Positions 23,492 to 37,774 of a DNA stretch of 64,000 bases are shown piece after piece (the stretch's first letter is position 1; every line of letters starts with the position of its first letter). Location: assembly GCA_034190875.2 (NCBI GenBank), contig CM067344.1:69740052-69804051 (forward strand), given 5' to 3'. Source of the DNA: Urechis unicinctus (lineage: Eukaryota; Annelida; Polychaeta; Xenopneusta; Urechidae). The position numbers and the translations under genes were made by a program. Under the pieces are notes generated by a model. The model was not told the DNA's origin, did not search any database, and saw only the letters and a list, made by a program, of their open reading frames with translations.

Positions 23492-26400
23492 GGTCATGAC
23501 TCGTTCGGCCCTATTGTACCACTAAGCCATCACCTACCGCGATGAGTGGATTACATTGGTGATTACCGAAGAAGAAGGGGACCAGCCATATTCATTTTCC
23601 TGACGAAACGACCAACTAAAGAACGAGACGACTGAGGTAACAGGAAAGCCACTATTAATGCCATAAGTGGCTGGAAGAGCATGGACTTAGACTGCTAATG
23701 ATTTATAAGTGCATGCAATCAGCGGTTTGAGAACAAAAGGCAAGTGCAAATAGAAAGGTGAAGAGACCAATTCACGCAAAGTGCAGAGATGATTCGCCAC
23801 AGTCCTCAACTCCTGTTTATTGCTTAAAAGTAACTGGAACGGACGTCGGACGCGTTTATCCTAAGCAGCCATCTCTCGATATAGCACATCTGCCATAGTG
23901 TCCTAGAACTGGCGCCCCGCCCACTCATGTTATTGTGACTCTTCATAAGTTAATATGCTGACCAAATCAAGGCAGCACGTATACGCATACTTACTCTCTT
24001 GCAAGGTTATAGTCTTATCTGATCAGATACATGTCAGCAGCATCGCTATTTTTCCCTTCCATGGTCACTTCGCGTTAGTTATGGGGTTAATTTCAGGGCT
24101 TGACGAAATGCTCTGTTGTGATGAAGTAAACAGGACCTATACACACTGCCTTATAACTAACGCGTTTTAATCAAACACTCATCAGTGTTTTTATAGATAT
24201 CGCCTGCGTTGGTAACTCCGCGGCGATGATGTTGATGGCCAGTGACGTCACAGGTTTGCGTCCGTATGGCTTGCAGCACAGTGTACGTTTGTAGTCTATG
24301 ACGAGTTATCATATAATGTATATACCTATGCTTAGACACATGGCTGTTTTTAATGTAAGATTCCATTATACTCTGTTGGCCATCTAACCAACCGCCCTGT
24401 GCCAATGTGTACAGCCTTAGCAGTAAGCAATCTCAGAAGCAAAACGTCAAGAGTCCTGACTTTTCTTATTTGCTTTCCTTGATTCGCAAAGCGCTATAAT
24501 TACAGTACATGGTGAGCGATCAATTCATTTGATAACGTGACAAACAAATGACTAATAACTAATTGTACGATCCGTCTAAATACCTTGGTTACATTACTTA
24601 TTGATGTTGGGATGTGGTGATGTGGTGATGTGGTGTAGCGTGTCATATTCTCTGGCTCTCCAGACATGGGCAGGGCAGACCAGTCTGGGAAATGTTGTCG
24701 ATAATTAAAGTCGAATGCGGCAATAAAAGCTGTTACACAGAGTGGCTGCTCCATGATTTACAACTGAAGCGGCAAATATCAGGCCACCATGTGGCTTAGA
24801 TAGCACAACTGGGAAGATAAATGGATGAAGAACCGTTTAATTGTATATGTAAACTAAGAAAGTGTCATTCCATTGGTCGCCTAATAGTTGCGACAAACCA
24901 CCATGTTGTCAATGAGGTTGTGTTCATGTGTTTTTGTCAAGTGAAGTCTATTGTCCTGGCATTACTAATTCTATATGAGGCTAATTCGAGGTTCTTGCTA
25001 TTACATCGGGAATAATGCAGTGGTATCAAGAGCTAGGCCACAAAGGCATATAGCTTCAGCTTCAGTATTTATAAGCAACTTAAAGATGGCAATTTTTTAC
25101 ATCTTCCAGTGTCATCATTTTGCTATGGCGCAAAAATACCTGATGCATCTGAGGAGAAAAAACATCGGAAATGCGTAAATGTCTTGACGTGGTAAACGGA
25201 ATAGCTTACAATGTTATAAATCTGCCTGTAGCAGCCCAGTGAAATGGTACTTGGTATTGCCTTAATAATTCATTCAAATGTATAACTGTTATTAACCGTA
25301 ATTCTATGATAGTCACTTTATTATTCATAAACCACGCATGCAGTTGCTCTTATCTCTGCTGTTGGGCAAACAAACATGCGGGTTGCCTGGCCGCTATTGT
25401 CACGCTATACCATTATCATTCCGATGTTATTCAGTACCCCACAGATAGCAACGGGCCTTTATCTGATAACCCACATGAGGTAGAGCCAACTTCCATTTAT
25501 GACCGGAGGGTACTCAAGGTTCATTTCGAGTTACGTTCTGTCAGTGTGGAGCTCGGTGAAAACCTTCGAATATTTTTGAATCGACAAGCGCGGTCAATGG
25601 ATAGCCCAACAACTTAAGGGATAGCCAAGGGACTATAAATAATTAATTGGCGTGATACATAGCAAGGACGCGCCATCTCTGTTGGATCGTGCGTTCTGAC
25701 ACATGATATGTCTTGTTTGTGCTATCCGATATGACTAATCCACTGTGTTCTTATCTGACGGGATATACTTGGAGGGAGCGGTTTGCTAACAAGCAACTGA
25801 TGATATAACCTAGGCGGATTGTGTGGGAACAGATGTTTAGGGAATCATTTAAAAAAGAGACAATATTTAACCAAAACCTCATTGTTCATTTGAGATATGT
25901 GGTAGTTTAGGTGTCCGTGCTCTGTAACCTATCATATGTCCTGTATAATATGAGTGTATGTATGCAGCCAAGAGCTCTGTGCAATTACTACTCATTACAC
26001 AAACACAATGCAATAAAATTGATTTGTGTCGATGTTAATAGATGACAACTAACACAGCTTACACGTAAACGGTCGTTGAGCCCAATGTGAGAGGTAGGTG
26101 TTCACTGCAATACAATAGATATATATTGGACATATTAACGTGCACGTGTGCACATATATTGATAAAGGCCTAGCACTGTGCTACATAATATAATTAAGTA
26201 GACGGAACCATGCTTAATCATGACGTGGATACAGCAGAAACAATAAGTGCTCAAACGCGTCCTCGTTTCGAGCCTTGTAACGAGAGCAGATTGAATACCA
26301 TTACTAGATCCCAGTCAAAATCCGAGGGTTGCGTAAACAAGCTACCGCTATGAATTTTTGGATCCATCCAATTGATTCCTCACAAAAATAAGAAGCCCGA

Positions 26401-27522
26401 TTCAAGCCAATCGGTTGCCCATTACCATGCAATTTGATTCAGTTCGTGAACGTCCATGCAACATTCCCATTTGTTTACTGACGTTCCATTTCGTCTCACC
26501 GAATGCTGGCATTGCGAAATAATAGTTCTATGCAAGTCTCGACATACATCCAGAATAATCAAGTATGCAGCCGTGATATGATCGTTAGGGAATTCGTCAA
26601 TCCGACGCGTGAGCTCGTCAAGGCTCCATTAGAAAGACGTCACACCGGCGCCTCCTATCAGCTATTAAGTATCTACCACTAAGCATATGATCGATTACGG
26701 AAATCAACGCTATTGGTTGTTTTTAACAGCAGTGTTTCACTATGGGGCCTTTTGCAACCATACCCCAGTTAACACATAGAACCTGTTTGCAGTGATGCAG
26801 TGAAGTTGGCATCGTATATAAAATTAGCTCTTTTAAAACTGATCATACATATCGTGGGCGATGCGTATTTTAATGATATCAACGTATGAATAACAGATGC
26901 TCGATAGTTAGAATGCATAATGTCTAGCTTCATTCTTATCACGAGCTAGAGCGCGATTAGGCTTTATTACATTACTGAGTTAATGGCACATAATGCTTTC
27001 AAGAAGCATGCATTAAATAAGCTGAACAACAGCTCAATAGGACAACCATCGCACTGGCAATATGAAGGATGGAAATCCAAAATAGGTCAGTCATCTGACA
27101 ATGTGATAGCTGACATAAGGACAAGCATCAATGTGATTATGTTACAATTTACAGTAAGATAGCCATTAATATGACAGTATATTTGTCAATATTTGAGCAA
27201 ATACCACAATGAGACAACCATTAATATGATTATGTGTCATCTTTAATTCCTCAAGAAATATCATTGTTGCAGCTCATCAGTTTATATACGAACACATACC
27301 AAAAATGACTATGCGATAGCCAAGATTATGTCAACAATCAATATACAATATACTAGTTTACGTTTAATACATCAGCGCTTTCGATGACAGAAAAATTCAA
27401 TAGGTCGTGATGTATCCTGAATCATTCATTTCAGTTCATTTCAAGCTGCTAAATTATGTCGAGCTCGTGTGTGGTGCATGAATGTAATTAATGACATGTA
27501 AGAATGCATATATGTATGCACA

Positions 27523-27916
27523 CATGTATGTATGTATGTATGTATGTATGTATGTATGTATGTATGTATGTATGTATGTATGTATGTATGTATGTATGTA
27601 TGTATGTATGTATGTATGTATGTATGTATGTATGTATGTATGTATGTATGTATGTATGTATGTATGTATGTATGTTTGTATGTATGTATGTATGTATGTA
27701 TGTATGTATGTATGTATGTATGTATGTATGTATGTATGTATGTATGTATGTATGTATGTATGTATGTATGTATGTATGTATGTATGTATGTATGTATGTA
27801 TGTATGTATGTCTGTCTGTATGTATGTATGTATGTATGTATGTATGTATGTATGTATGTATGTATGCATGTGTTTATGTATGCATGTATGTTTGTATCAA
27901 TGTATGTATGTATGTA
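27523..27916. repeat. (TATG)n microsatellite at the B2/E1 junction
   Basis: About 340 bp of TATG with one TTTG and a TCTGTCTG interruption, then a degenerate tail to 27916. The left flank equals that of 12293. The right flank is a 186-bp linker (27917-28102) leading to E1. In B3/E2 this whole interval is missing and the flanks meet near 52136. Confidence 0.98.
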
Positions 27917-28102
27917 CAAGAGCTAATCAGTAACTAACCTTAACGCAGCATTGTGGAGATAATGATAAACAGCAGATTCCTATCGCTTGCAATGCAAAGG
28001 AGCAATGGCAGCTTACAAAACCGGCATCAAAACGCTCATCTGATGCAATGCTGCAACAGAGATAATATAGCTGCTTAAATCATTCTTCTCCTATATGAAT
28101 AT
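27917..28102. other. Linker between the (TATG)n tract and E1
   Basis: Single-copy sequence in this window. Nothing recognisable. It is absent from the B3/E2 join. Confidence 0.5.
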
Positions 28103-28592
28103 TTGTGATGAAATATCGGTGTGGTTACCTTATGTCAATTATTATGTAATCTTGTGCATTCAGTACAAACTCACCACTTTATTTTTAGCAAAGAGCGCTT
28201 TTAGTTTAACCATAATGGGTTTTCATCATTAAATGACTGATATTGTCGACAGGCTTCCGTGCCATATCTATCATAAAGTCCTGACATAGCTATTGCTTCA
28301 AGCGATCAGAGAGGATACCCTATTGGGGGCCCCTCGTGTTTGTTGACTTACCCTGATGAGGTTTCGGCAGTGCAATCGTCTTCGGTCCTTTCATTTGGCC
28401 AGACCTCCTATTGCTGTCTGAGAAGTATATTTGCAATGTCTGTGCCGAAGATACGATATTTGTATTGAGTAATATATCACTGACTGTTTATCTGTGCTTT
28501 TCTTCGATGTAAGATTGTGTGTTTATTGTGCTAGGGGTTGCTGAAGAGACGTTGACACCGTCTGCTTACATGGTATTAATAAGCTGTGTCCA

Positions 28593-28886
28593 ATGCTCAA
28601 CGCTGGACAGAAGCAGGAGTCACTAAAATCGGCCCTTATTCTTGAGGTTCTAACCAAAGATTTCGATATAGTCATGGTGCCATCCTTTTGCATACAGGCT
28701 CACTCTTTCACTCATGCTTCATCGGACAACCGATTGTCTGATCTAGACAGCACACATGCACTGGCGGCAGCCAACTACACAAAGAAAACAACTGACATCA
28801 TCAGACTACGCGAGGTATGTCTTCGCGGAAGGATAGACCTAACATATCGAAGACTCAACGTATATCTTTTCTTCAATGACCTATGA
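28593..28886 (+). other. Candidate conserved small ORF in E1
   Basis: A 97-codon frame kept open in E2 (52660-52956) with about 90% identical residues. It occupies the place of the D1 frame at 13486 and is followed by the same TATGAATGCAT phrase. The peptide includes a SSDNRLSDLDST stretch. No known domain, no obvious splice sites tested. Retained frame in two copies is weak support because the DNA itself is very similar. Confidence 0.22.
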
Positions 28887-30772
28887 ATGCATGCAACGTG
28901 GTGTGTTGTGCATAACAGTACTCCACCAAGCGTTTGATCAGGTATTTACACCTGATGTGATGAAGATGATGGTTAGTACCTGAGGTCGCATCACGACGAC
29001 GTGGGAGTTGGTACAACAGCTGCCTTACACCACATCTGTATCAGCTTCTATCTCACAGTCTTAATATATCTAGCATCCTAAACTGCTAAACGGTGTCCGG
29101 TAGATCAATCAAAATGTTGGATCAATTCGTCACAAAACTATTTGTGTTGGCATGTCAAAGTATTACAGTTACCAGGCAAAACCAAACATGATCATACTAT
29201 CACTTTATGATTGATATTGTATGATAGCTTATGCCACGATCAACACAGCATAACAATGATGGTGTGAGCTGAGAGAAGAATAGTATTACCGTATGCCAAA
29301 CACAGAGAACCCCGATAAGTTAATTGTATACCAGCAAACACAGGGGGTAGCCTGAGCTGACATTTACGAGCATCATAATTCAGCCAATGAGGGCTATTGC
29401 AATGAAACGGGAAACATTCCACACAAACCAAAAGAAGGCGCTGTTGTTAGTCGTATCCACCCTGACGCTTATATAACGCACTCATAAAACACACGAGTCC
29501 TGCCGAGTTTTAACCAAGCTGTATTGTGTGATAGGATATTGAGGTTGGTTACCGATCCTATTTGTTCACAAATGGCTCTAGCATCTTGAATCCTACGAAA
29601 GTCAGATTGGTAACCCGAATTGGGGTGAAATGACACGCTAGTACCTTGCATATATTGAGATCTCATGATATCAACAAACGAAATATACGTCAGTAATGAC
29701 AGCAGCCACAATCAACAAGTGGAATACTGGCCGGTATATTAAAGCCAACGAAATCCACCAGTTGATGCTGGCCGGTAAATGAGAGTCACCATGAACAACA
29801 AGTGAAATATAGATGGTAATTAATAGTCACGAAGGTTCAAAGTTAAGTTATCTGTATTTAGACAGCTATGTTTGTGTTTCTGCAGCCACAATATGACTAG
29901 CAGGTAGATAGAAATTAATGCTCATGACAAAGAGTGGACTTGACATGAGCATCTATATTGGATGATATATTTCAAATCGCCTTTTTGAGAATAAGTAAAA
30001 TAATTTCCGTGGGTAAGAATGGTATTAGACATATGATTAGTGACAATCGAGTTCAGCTCCGAATAGGTTTTTAACTCGTCTGATATGAAACCAAGACATC
30101 GATATCAGATCCCAAAGCAACAACCAGACATCAACGGAAAACAATGTACATGAGGTTACTTAACATCCACTCTGATGTAGTGATAAATGCCATGCAACGG
30201 ATAGATCTTAAGCCACGAATACAGGGTCTTGTATTATATCGAGGAGATGAATAATGTCTCTTAAACCTGCACTACAAGAGCGCATAGATTTGCCACAATA
30301 AAATATGTCGCACGCAGCATGAAAGTGATGCATCATTTTGCCTTCGCATATTTCACTTCGAAAAAGACACATGCTGAATTCATGGAAATCAAATCCAACA
30401 AGCACACGGCTGTTTGTATAGAAACGAAAGTCCCTGTCACTGCTATACCATTAAGGGACCGGACAAGACATTTACCCGTTCAACTTCAGCAATCAATGAG
30501 AGTGGAGGGTTATGTCACAGATCTACTCTGATATGCCACATGTGTTGCTGGTCATCATCTCATCAAGTCACCCGACCATGTCAAAGGCTGCAGTACTTTT
30601 TGTATCACAACCTGAACGTTGTATACGTTATGTGAAATATTGCTCTATTATTTATCATATCAGGTTCACAGACATTCGATTGCCACATATCTTCTGAAAA
30701 TAATTGGCCTACCAACTGTGCAGCGCTACAAGCGAAGCAAATCATTAATGAATAAATCACAATATGTTATTT

Positions 30773-31078
30773 CTAGGAAGACAATTGATATTTTGGAATT
30801 TTATATCCAATATCTACTGTCACTGTAATATTGTTGGTCTTAATGAGAGGAATAGCAATAAACATAGCGTCTACTGCAAACCCGTCCGTGAACAAATTAG
30901 GTGCTTGCATTGTAGCAAATGATCTCCATGGCGATATCAATTTCATGATTAAGTGAATAACCATGCGTAAAATAAGGGATGATCTTAAATGATTGACGTC
31001 CTCGACTCCTGCAGCAATGCGCTGACTTCTTGCCAGCATGGAACTTTTCAGATGAATATTGTCAAAATAATACGACAT
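30773..31078 (-). other. Candidate frame over the B/D/E island in E1
   Basis: A 101-codon minus-strand frame containing DNIHLKSSMLARSQRIAAG and VEDV. It aligns in frame with DNIHPYIGLLTRR and IASEVEDG of D1 despite heavy divergence, and a downstream AMFIAIPL matches AMFIDIPL of D2. In E2 this region is not listed as one open frame. Unknown function. Confidence 0.2.
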
Positions 31079-32103
31079 AGCACAGTGGACGTCTCTTTGT
31101 ATTTGCGTGGTGTTTCAAACAAGCGAGTAGACCACGATCTATGCAGCAGTTCATGTAATCGTTCAATATGTGACTTCCGGCCACATGTTTTGAAAAGGTT
31201 GTTACCCATGTCAATGTACACATTAAATGCATGGAGTTATGATTCATCATGAATCAAATATGGTATGGTAATTGTGTGTTGCTGTCCTCGAAGTTTACAT
31301 CACTGCTACCTTTGGTAACCAAGATACAGATGAACATTGTCCATACGCGGTTCCCGGTATTATATTGTAAAACGAATTAATACAGTTAATGATATCAATA
31401 ATGCGCATATACTATACCGTCCATGACCATTCCTATAACCTGCGCAATGCAATATAAGACCGACACCAATTAAATACATATATCAGTACATTAGATCACA
31501 CTAGTTATGGTAGTAATACTCCGCAGTAAGGAAAGACATTTAATGCATTATTGCAATTATAAAATATTGCCTATCCAGCCACTGATTGCTGCAACAATCG
31601 CTAATGTTCTTGCATACGAACCAGCCCACTCCGGGCGTACTCAACTTTGTAAGGCCGTTGCCATAAAGGCACAACCTCAATACATTTGCCTTTACATCAA
31701 CAATAACGGCACCATTACAGCTGTAGGTGACCTGCATTTAGAACCCGTGTAATGATGAGGAAGACAACCCAGTGTTTTGTCTGTCAGCAGAGATCAGTTT
31801 GCGTGTACTTAGTCCCGGATATCCGTTTTCCTTTTTTTTTGCTAACGATATATGAATAGGTGCGAAAACAGCTTCGGGCTTACTTACAAAGGCATTTGCA
31901 GTGGAAATCTGAACATGATATTAACCAAGACCCACTGATGAGAGTGACATTAATTTACTGACGTCAAGATGGACTTGACATCAACACAGCCTAGACAAGC
32001 ATCAGGGCGATTTTCTTACAGCCGGTACCACATCCACCAGTATCCTGCACTGAACAACAGTCACTGTCCAAAGGATCAACAGCAATAGCAATAATCCATC
32101 ACA

Positions 32104-32434
32104 TGGTAATGTTCTGTAATGATCGGTCAAGTCAGGCTTCATCAATTATATGGTAATGTTCTGTAATGATCGGTCAAGTCAGGCTTCATCAATTACAGGG
32201 TAATGTTCTGTAATGGTCGGTCAAGTCAGGCTTCATCAATTACATGGTAATGTTCTGTAATGATCTGTCAAGTCAGGCTTCATCAATTACATGGTAATGT
32301 TCTGTTATGGTCGGTCAAGTCAGGCTTCATCAATTACATGGTAATGTTCTGTAATGATCTGTCAATTCAGGCTTCATCAATTACAGGGTAATGTTCTGTT
32401 ATGGTCGGTCAAGTCAGGCTTCATCAATTACATG
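32104..32434. repeat. 47-bp minisatellite, seven units in E1
   Basis: Units carry GGTAATGTTCTGTAATGATC followed by GGTCAAGTCAGGCTTCATCA. 331 bp gives seven 47-bp units. E2 has exactly two units (56164-56257). Units alternate between GATCTG and GGTCGG variants, suggesting amplification as pairs. Confidence 0.95.
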
Positions 32435-34148
32435 GCCGTTTGCTGATCTGACAATGTGGAGAGTGTGTGTGGTCGTTACGGACCACAGTAAGTCTGCCCT
32501 ATTCATCACAATGCTGTTTTCACCCGCGCTATAATTAAACCATCTACCTACCTTAGTTAAGCTTTGGTTTGCTACTAGCTGCCAATGTGTGGTGTACAAG
32601 ACATAATTTAAAAACATCAACGTTTAACATCCATTGCACATATGCAGCTGTCTTTTATATGAAGTGTTCAGAGCGAGGAAAGAAAATGGGCCAGCAATAA
32701 TTAATATTATATATGCGAAATTGCAAGTCAGTTATTTAAAGCTACTGGGCCTATTGCTGACGAATGCATAGTGTATGCAGGGGATCCTCTAGCATACATA
32801 TTACCACAACACACACATTCTTATGTGAGGATAATCATATCTTGTTTTCTGAAAGAATGGATGAAACCTGATTTGACCATTGCCTGACTGAATCAGCTTC
32901 ACCGCCGGGTAATTTTATCTTAATAGATTGCAGTTATGTTCGACGAATCATATTGCTCGTCCGGAACAAGGTTAGATGTAACATTGTGGCCCGTCATAAC
33001 GCTGATTGTATCAAATTTTATTTACTGCCTCTGAGGTAGACGGACTTTTATCTGGTCGGAAATTACCCTTCCTGCTTGTCGGTGTAATTTATGTGCACAC
33101 TCATGAATATTTCCAGTCAAATAATAATGTTGAAAATTTATCATCATGATTTTCTATCAAGTAAACTTTGCGGCACAAATCAAAAGATGGTATTATTTAT
33201 GTCTGCGTTAAACGTAGTTATATATTAACAGAATGATCCCTGAGTACCCAAAATGGGGCCTAACAGCCTCTTGAAGCACCTCCATAGTGTTGCAATGTTA
33301 GAGCTCTGGTGCTCTGCTAGGGACCTTATAATATCTGGAGGCAGTTAGGTGACTGCGACACGGTCGAAGTTATCGCACGGCCAGCTGTGAGCTCGTTAGG
33401 CGGTTAATATATTCATTTCCCCCTGTTACATAACTGCGTTGTCTTAATAATGACGTAATGGTCAAGTGTAGCTCTATTGCCTTGTGATGGCCATGGGTAT
33501 CTCTATTGCGTTGTTTCAGCGATCTATTTGATTGTAAACAATCAGAAACGTTGATGAGAATTTCTGAGCTTCATGAGATTCTGCGCTCCGGTGAAGCAAT
33601 GAGGATCTACACATACTGTCCGCAAAGCCAGCGTGTACACATGGTGATCAATATCGTTCTCCATTTGTAGTCATTCATTTGACCATTTTTATAACAAATT
33701 AAATGATACTTAGACAACAATATGAAATTAGTATACACCTGTGTGTATTTAATTAGATGTCTACTAAAACACTTAACATGCCATGACAATTTTATGAATG
33801 TTTCGTCTTTACATTTGAACGCAAAAATGAAAATCTGTACAAAATTCGCTCATTACTAATGAGTGATGTTTGATGTCAAGCATGATGCGTCCAACATAGC
33901 ATAACGTTCACGTTTTATGTCAGCACAGTACAGCCGAGAGGCGCTCAAGCGGGACTATCGCGAATGATCGAGAGCTGAGTTGGATGATACCGAGCGCTCG
34001 CGGTAGGAATTTTGTTGGGTTGCCTGTGGTACTAATGACTTTGTGTGTGCCATTCGCATTACTGCTTAAACCCACCATTTCATTATCGCAACATCATGTA
34101 AGGCAACTATATGACATCAACGGGATTGACTAATAATATCCAAGCCAG

Positions 34149-34305
<157 letters not shown>

Positions 34306-34737
34306 ACTTGATGTGATATGTTATGGTAGCTACAGCGTTTTCAACAGACATTGCAATTTTTTTATCGGCTTCGTCCTCTCCGGTGACTTTCATCTAATAC
34401 AGTACTATTATCAAATATATCATTAGTCAGATGTAACATGGTAATCGCTGGTTGGCGTGTGCATAATGGCCGTCGCCCCTAACATCATTAGCAGGTACCT
34501 AATGTGTTTTACCCCTGGGCCGAAATCCTTTGGCTGATTCACTATGTAATTACTTCGCACTCTACCAGTTATCCTAGTAATGGCCAACCTGTCAGAGATG
34601 TTGAAATATTAAGGTCCTCAATTCGAAACTGCTACTGTGCAGCTTCATTTCACTAGACAATGTTGCAGTATAGAGGTAGAAGTAACATTTGTCGACGTGT
34701 GAAATCACCATTAGCAGTATCTGCGCTTCTATGCTGC

Positions 34738-35098
34738 CCAGCATTGATCAGGGTGTTCGCTGCTGACCTGCCTTAATCACAGTTTTCGTTGTTGACCAGC
34801 CTTAATCGTGGTGTTTGCATCCCACCAGAATTGGTGGTGGTGTTTGCTGCTGACCAGCCTTAATAGAGGTGCTTGAAGCCCACCAGCATTGGTCAGGGTG
34901 TTTGCGCCTGACCAGCCTTAATCGAGGTGTTTGCATTCCACCAGCATTGGTCGTGATGTTTGCTGCTGACCAGCCTTAATCGAGGTGCATGCAGCCCACC
35001 AGCATTAGTCGTGGTGTTTGCTGCTGACAAGCAATGGTCGTGGCTCTAGCATCTGACCAGCATTGGTCGGGGTTTTTTACCAGCTGACCAGCAACTTT
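34738..35098. repeat. 29-30 bp minisatellite in E1
   Basis: Units contain CTGACCAGCATTGGTCGTGG and GTTTGCTG, repeated about 12 times with substitutions and small indels. The inverted pieces GACCA and TGGTC inside each unit could form small hairpins. E2 has a shorter version at 59794-60050. Confidence 0.9.
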
Positions 35099-36675
35099 GG
35101 GTTTTCTTAGCTTCCGTTGTGTAAAGAAATAATACAGACTGCACAGCACTCTCATACTGCTGACCCTTTATTGAAAGAATGATAAGAATTGACAATTAAC
35201 CCAACATAATCAGCGTTCAAAACCATCGAGTGTAAAGGAAAATGTGCCAATGGTCTAAATTCCGCTGTGCCGGTTGTCTAATACCGACACCAGATGATAA
35301 CACGAATAACGTTTGGCTGATGAAAGTCACATCACGTCATTCGGCTAATTCAATGCTCCTGAAAATGAGCTTTTGTTTTTTCAGCTACTCCGGAAGGTGT
35401 ATTGTGGAAAATGGATTCTTATCTAATGCCGAAAACTAACGACTCATAGTGTCACAATATTCCATGGTCCTTCTTACATAATCAGCAAATCCCATGTAAC
35501 GATTGTCAACGGACTGCGCAGTGTAACAAGAAACACGAAAACGGAGGAAATCGATTGATTAATTTGTTCACCTGTATACTCCGTTTGAGTATGAGATGAA
35601 ATGACTTTGCTACAGCGCGTCCATGTGGATGCACAATAAAGATACAGTAATTGAAAAGCGCTTCAATTCCAATCACAGTGCACGAGTTTTACCCAAGTAT
35701 GTCACTAATTAAATACCCTTTGCCGAGCGGGATAATATGTATTCAGGGTGTGCAACCTTTTGCACTACCAGCCATAAGCACACATCCCCGCTCCCAATTC
35801 ACAGGAACTCGAAGCCAAATCCTGTCTTTATTGATGAACTTAAACAATGGGACGGACTCTGTTAGGTTTGCTCAAACATTCAGGTCATTTTTTATATATA
35901 TATCCATACTCGAATGACTTGATCCTTAACGAAGAAACCAAAGCAAGAGTTAACCCTACCTGGTAATGAGCTTGTTGGGTGCGAAGCAGGCGATCTAGCG
36001 CCAGTGTGACGTCATCACACTCCTCCCGGAAGTAGGATGGGCAAATGGGCTTTGATGTCTCCCAGTGATAGGTTAATGGGCGTAAGAAAGGCACTGGTGC
36101 TCACCACATCAATACTTGTGTTTGTAACCTAGGGTTATTCGGTGCAGAGGTTGTGAAGCTGAGAGACGTTATAGCAGAATGAAAGACATGAAAGCAATAC
36201 AATCTCTTCAATTATTTTTCCTAGATGTTTAGCCGAAGGGCCCCGAACATTCCGTCCCGAGGGATCACCATACAATGGTATGTTGTCTGTTGGCAGCCTT
36301 TTAGTAGAACGTATCTGTGTCATGTAATAACCGCATAGGCCGAACGTTATAATGTCAGCAAACTCTCATTCGTATCCATAATGTCTATTTTTATGGTGAT
36401 CTTATTGCATAATCCTTCATCAAACATGTCGTCATGTTGTGGCCTAGTAATAAGCATTTCGGCCAAACAAATCCCTATCCCCATTAAAACACAATTGTTG
36501 TATTCAATGCATATTTTACTGCCGTGGAAGATTATACTTCATTAATATAGCAAATGTGTAGGTGATGAAACACTTGGCAGACTGTTAAAATAGTGTTTCC
36601 ACTTTTGTATTGTGTCCAATGGACTCACTTCGTATTTTCGAAGAGTGTCTTATTTTGCTATTACCGATGTGATTG

Positions 36676-36692
36676 TGTATGTACGTATGTAC

Positions 36693-36723
<31 letters not shown>

Positions 36724-37453
36724 TGTATGTATGTATGTATGTATGTATGTATGTATGTATGTATGTATGTATGTATGTATGTATGTATGTATGTATGTAT
36801 GTATGTATGTATGTATGTATGTATGTGTGTATGTATGTATGTATGTATGTATGTATGTATGTATGTATGTATGTATGTATGTATGTATGTATGTATGTAT
36901 GTATGTATGTATGTATGTATGTATGTATGTATGTATGTATGTATGTATGTATGTATGTGTATGTATGTATGTATGTATGTATGTATGTATGTATGTATGT
37001 ATGTATGTATGTATGTGTATGTATGTATGTATGTATGTATGTATGTATGTATGTATGTATGTGTATGTATGTATGTATGTATGTATGTATGTATGTATGT
37101 ATGTATGTATGTGTATGTATGTATGTATGTATGTATGTATGTATGTATGTATGTATGTATGTATGTATGTATGTATGTATGTATGTATGTATGTTATGTA
37201 TGTATGTATGTATGTATGTATGTATGTATGTATGTATGTATGTATGTATGTATGTATGTATGTATGTGTATGTATGTATGTATGTATGTATGTATGTATG
37301 TATGTGTATGTATGTATGTATGTATGTATGTATGTATGTATGTATGTATGTATGTATGTATGTATGTATGTATGTATGTATGTATGTATGTATGTATGTA
37401 TGTATGTATGTATGTATGTATGTATGTATGTATGTATGTATGTATGTATGTAT
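36676..37453. repeat. Long (TATG)n microsatellite at the E1/D2 junction
   Basis: About 780 bp, the longest simple repeat here, with GTGTATG interruptions spaced irregularly and one single-base shift near 37194. It ends in a TTTG-rich tail. The left flank ACCGATGTG matches E2 near 63345, where the array is replaced by (TA)n and (TG)n. The right side leads into D2, matching D1 after 12530. Forward frames of up to 320 codons are repeat artefacts. Confidence 0.98.
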
Positions 37454-37774
37454 GCTTGTTTGTTCGTTTGTTTGCTTGCATGTCAGAATGTATATTCAAC
37501 AACGTATCTGTTGACTTACTGTGTCATGCATTATCATACCCTAGTCAAGACATAAGTCAAGACTAATTGTGTCACAGTGTATCCCAACCTGGATATGACG
37601 GTCGTCCCATATCAGCCCTTATCCCATGTCGCCCCATACCAGCTGTCACTTCATTTCAGCATTGATTGTGCCATACAGATATTAAGGAAGCAAGTTAAAT
37701 TGTTGGAGTATCGAAGCCAAGGTAACCAAAGCATTTAAGTAATATCATAACCAGTTAGGTTTATCTCGGATATA

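Larger units (their letters stand above)
19550..27522. repeat. B unit, copy 2 (B2)
   Basis: About 8 kb collinear with B1 and B3. Relative to B1 it lacks the equivalents of 5465-6312 and 9113-9965, part of the region equivalent to 4240-4490, and most of the 34-bp minisatellite. The part matching 10000-12290 of B1 is almost identical to it. Its right edge runs into (TATG)n and then E1, unlike B1, which runs into D1. Confidence 0.9.

Noticed and set aside
36593-37566. Forward frames of about 300 codons
   Set aside because: They translate a (TATG)n tract as MYVC repeats in every frame, and the non-repeat ends show no domain.
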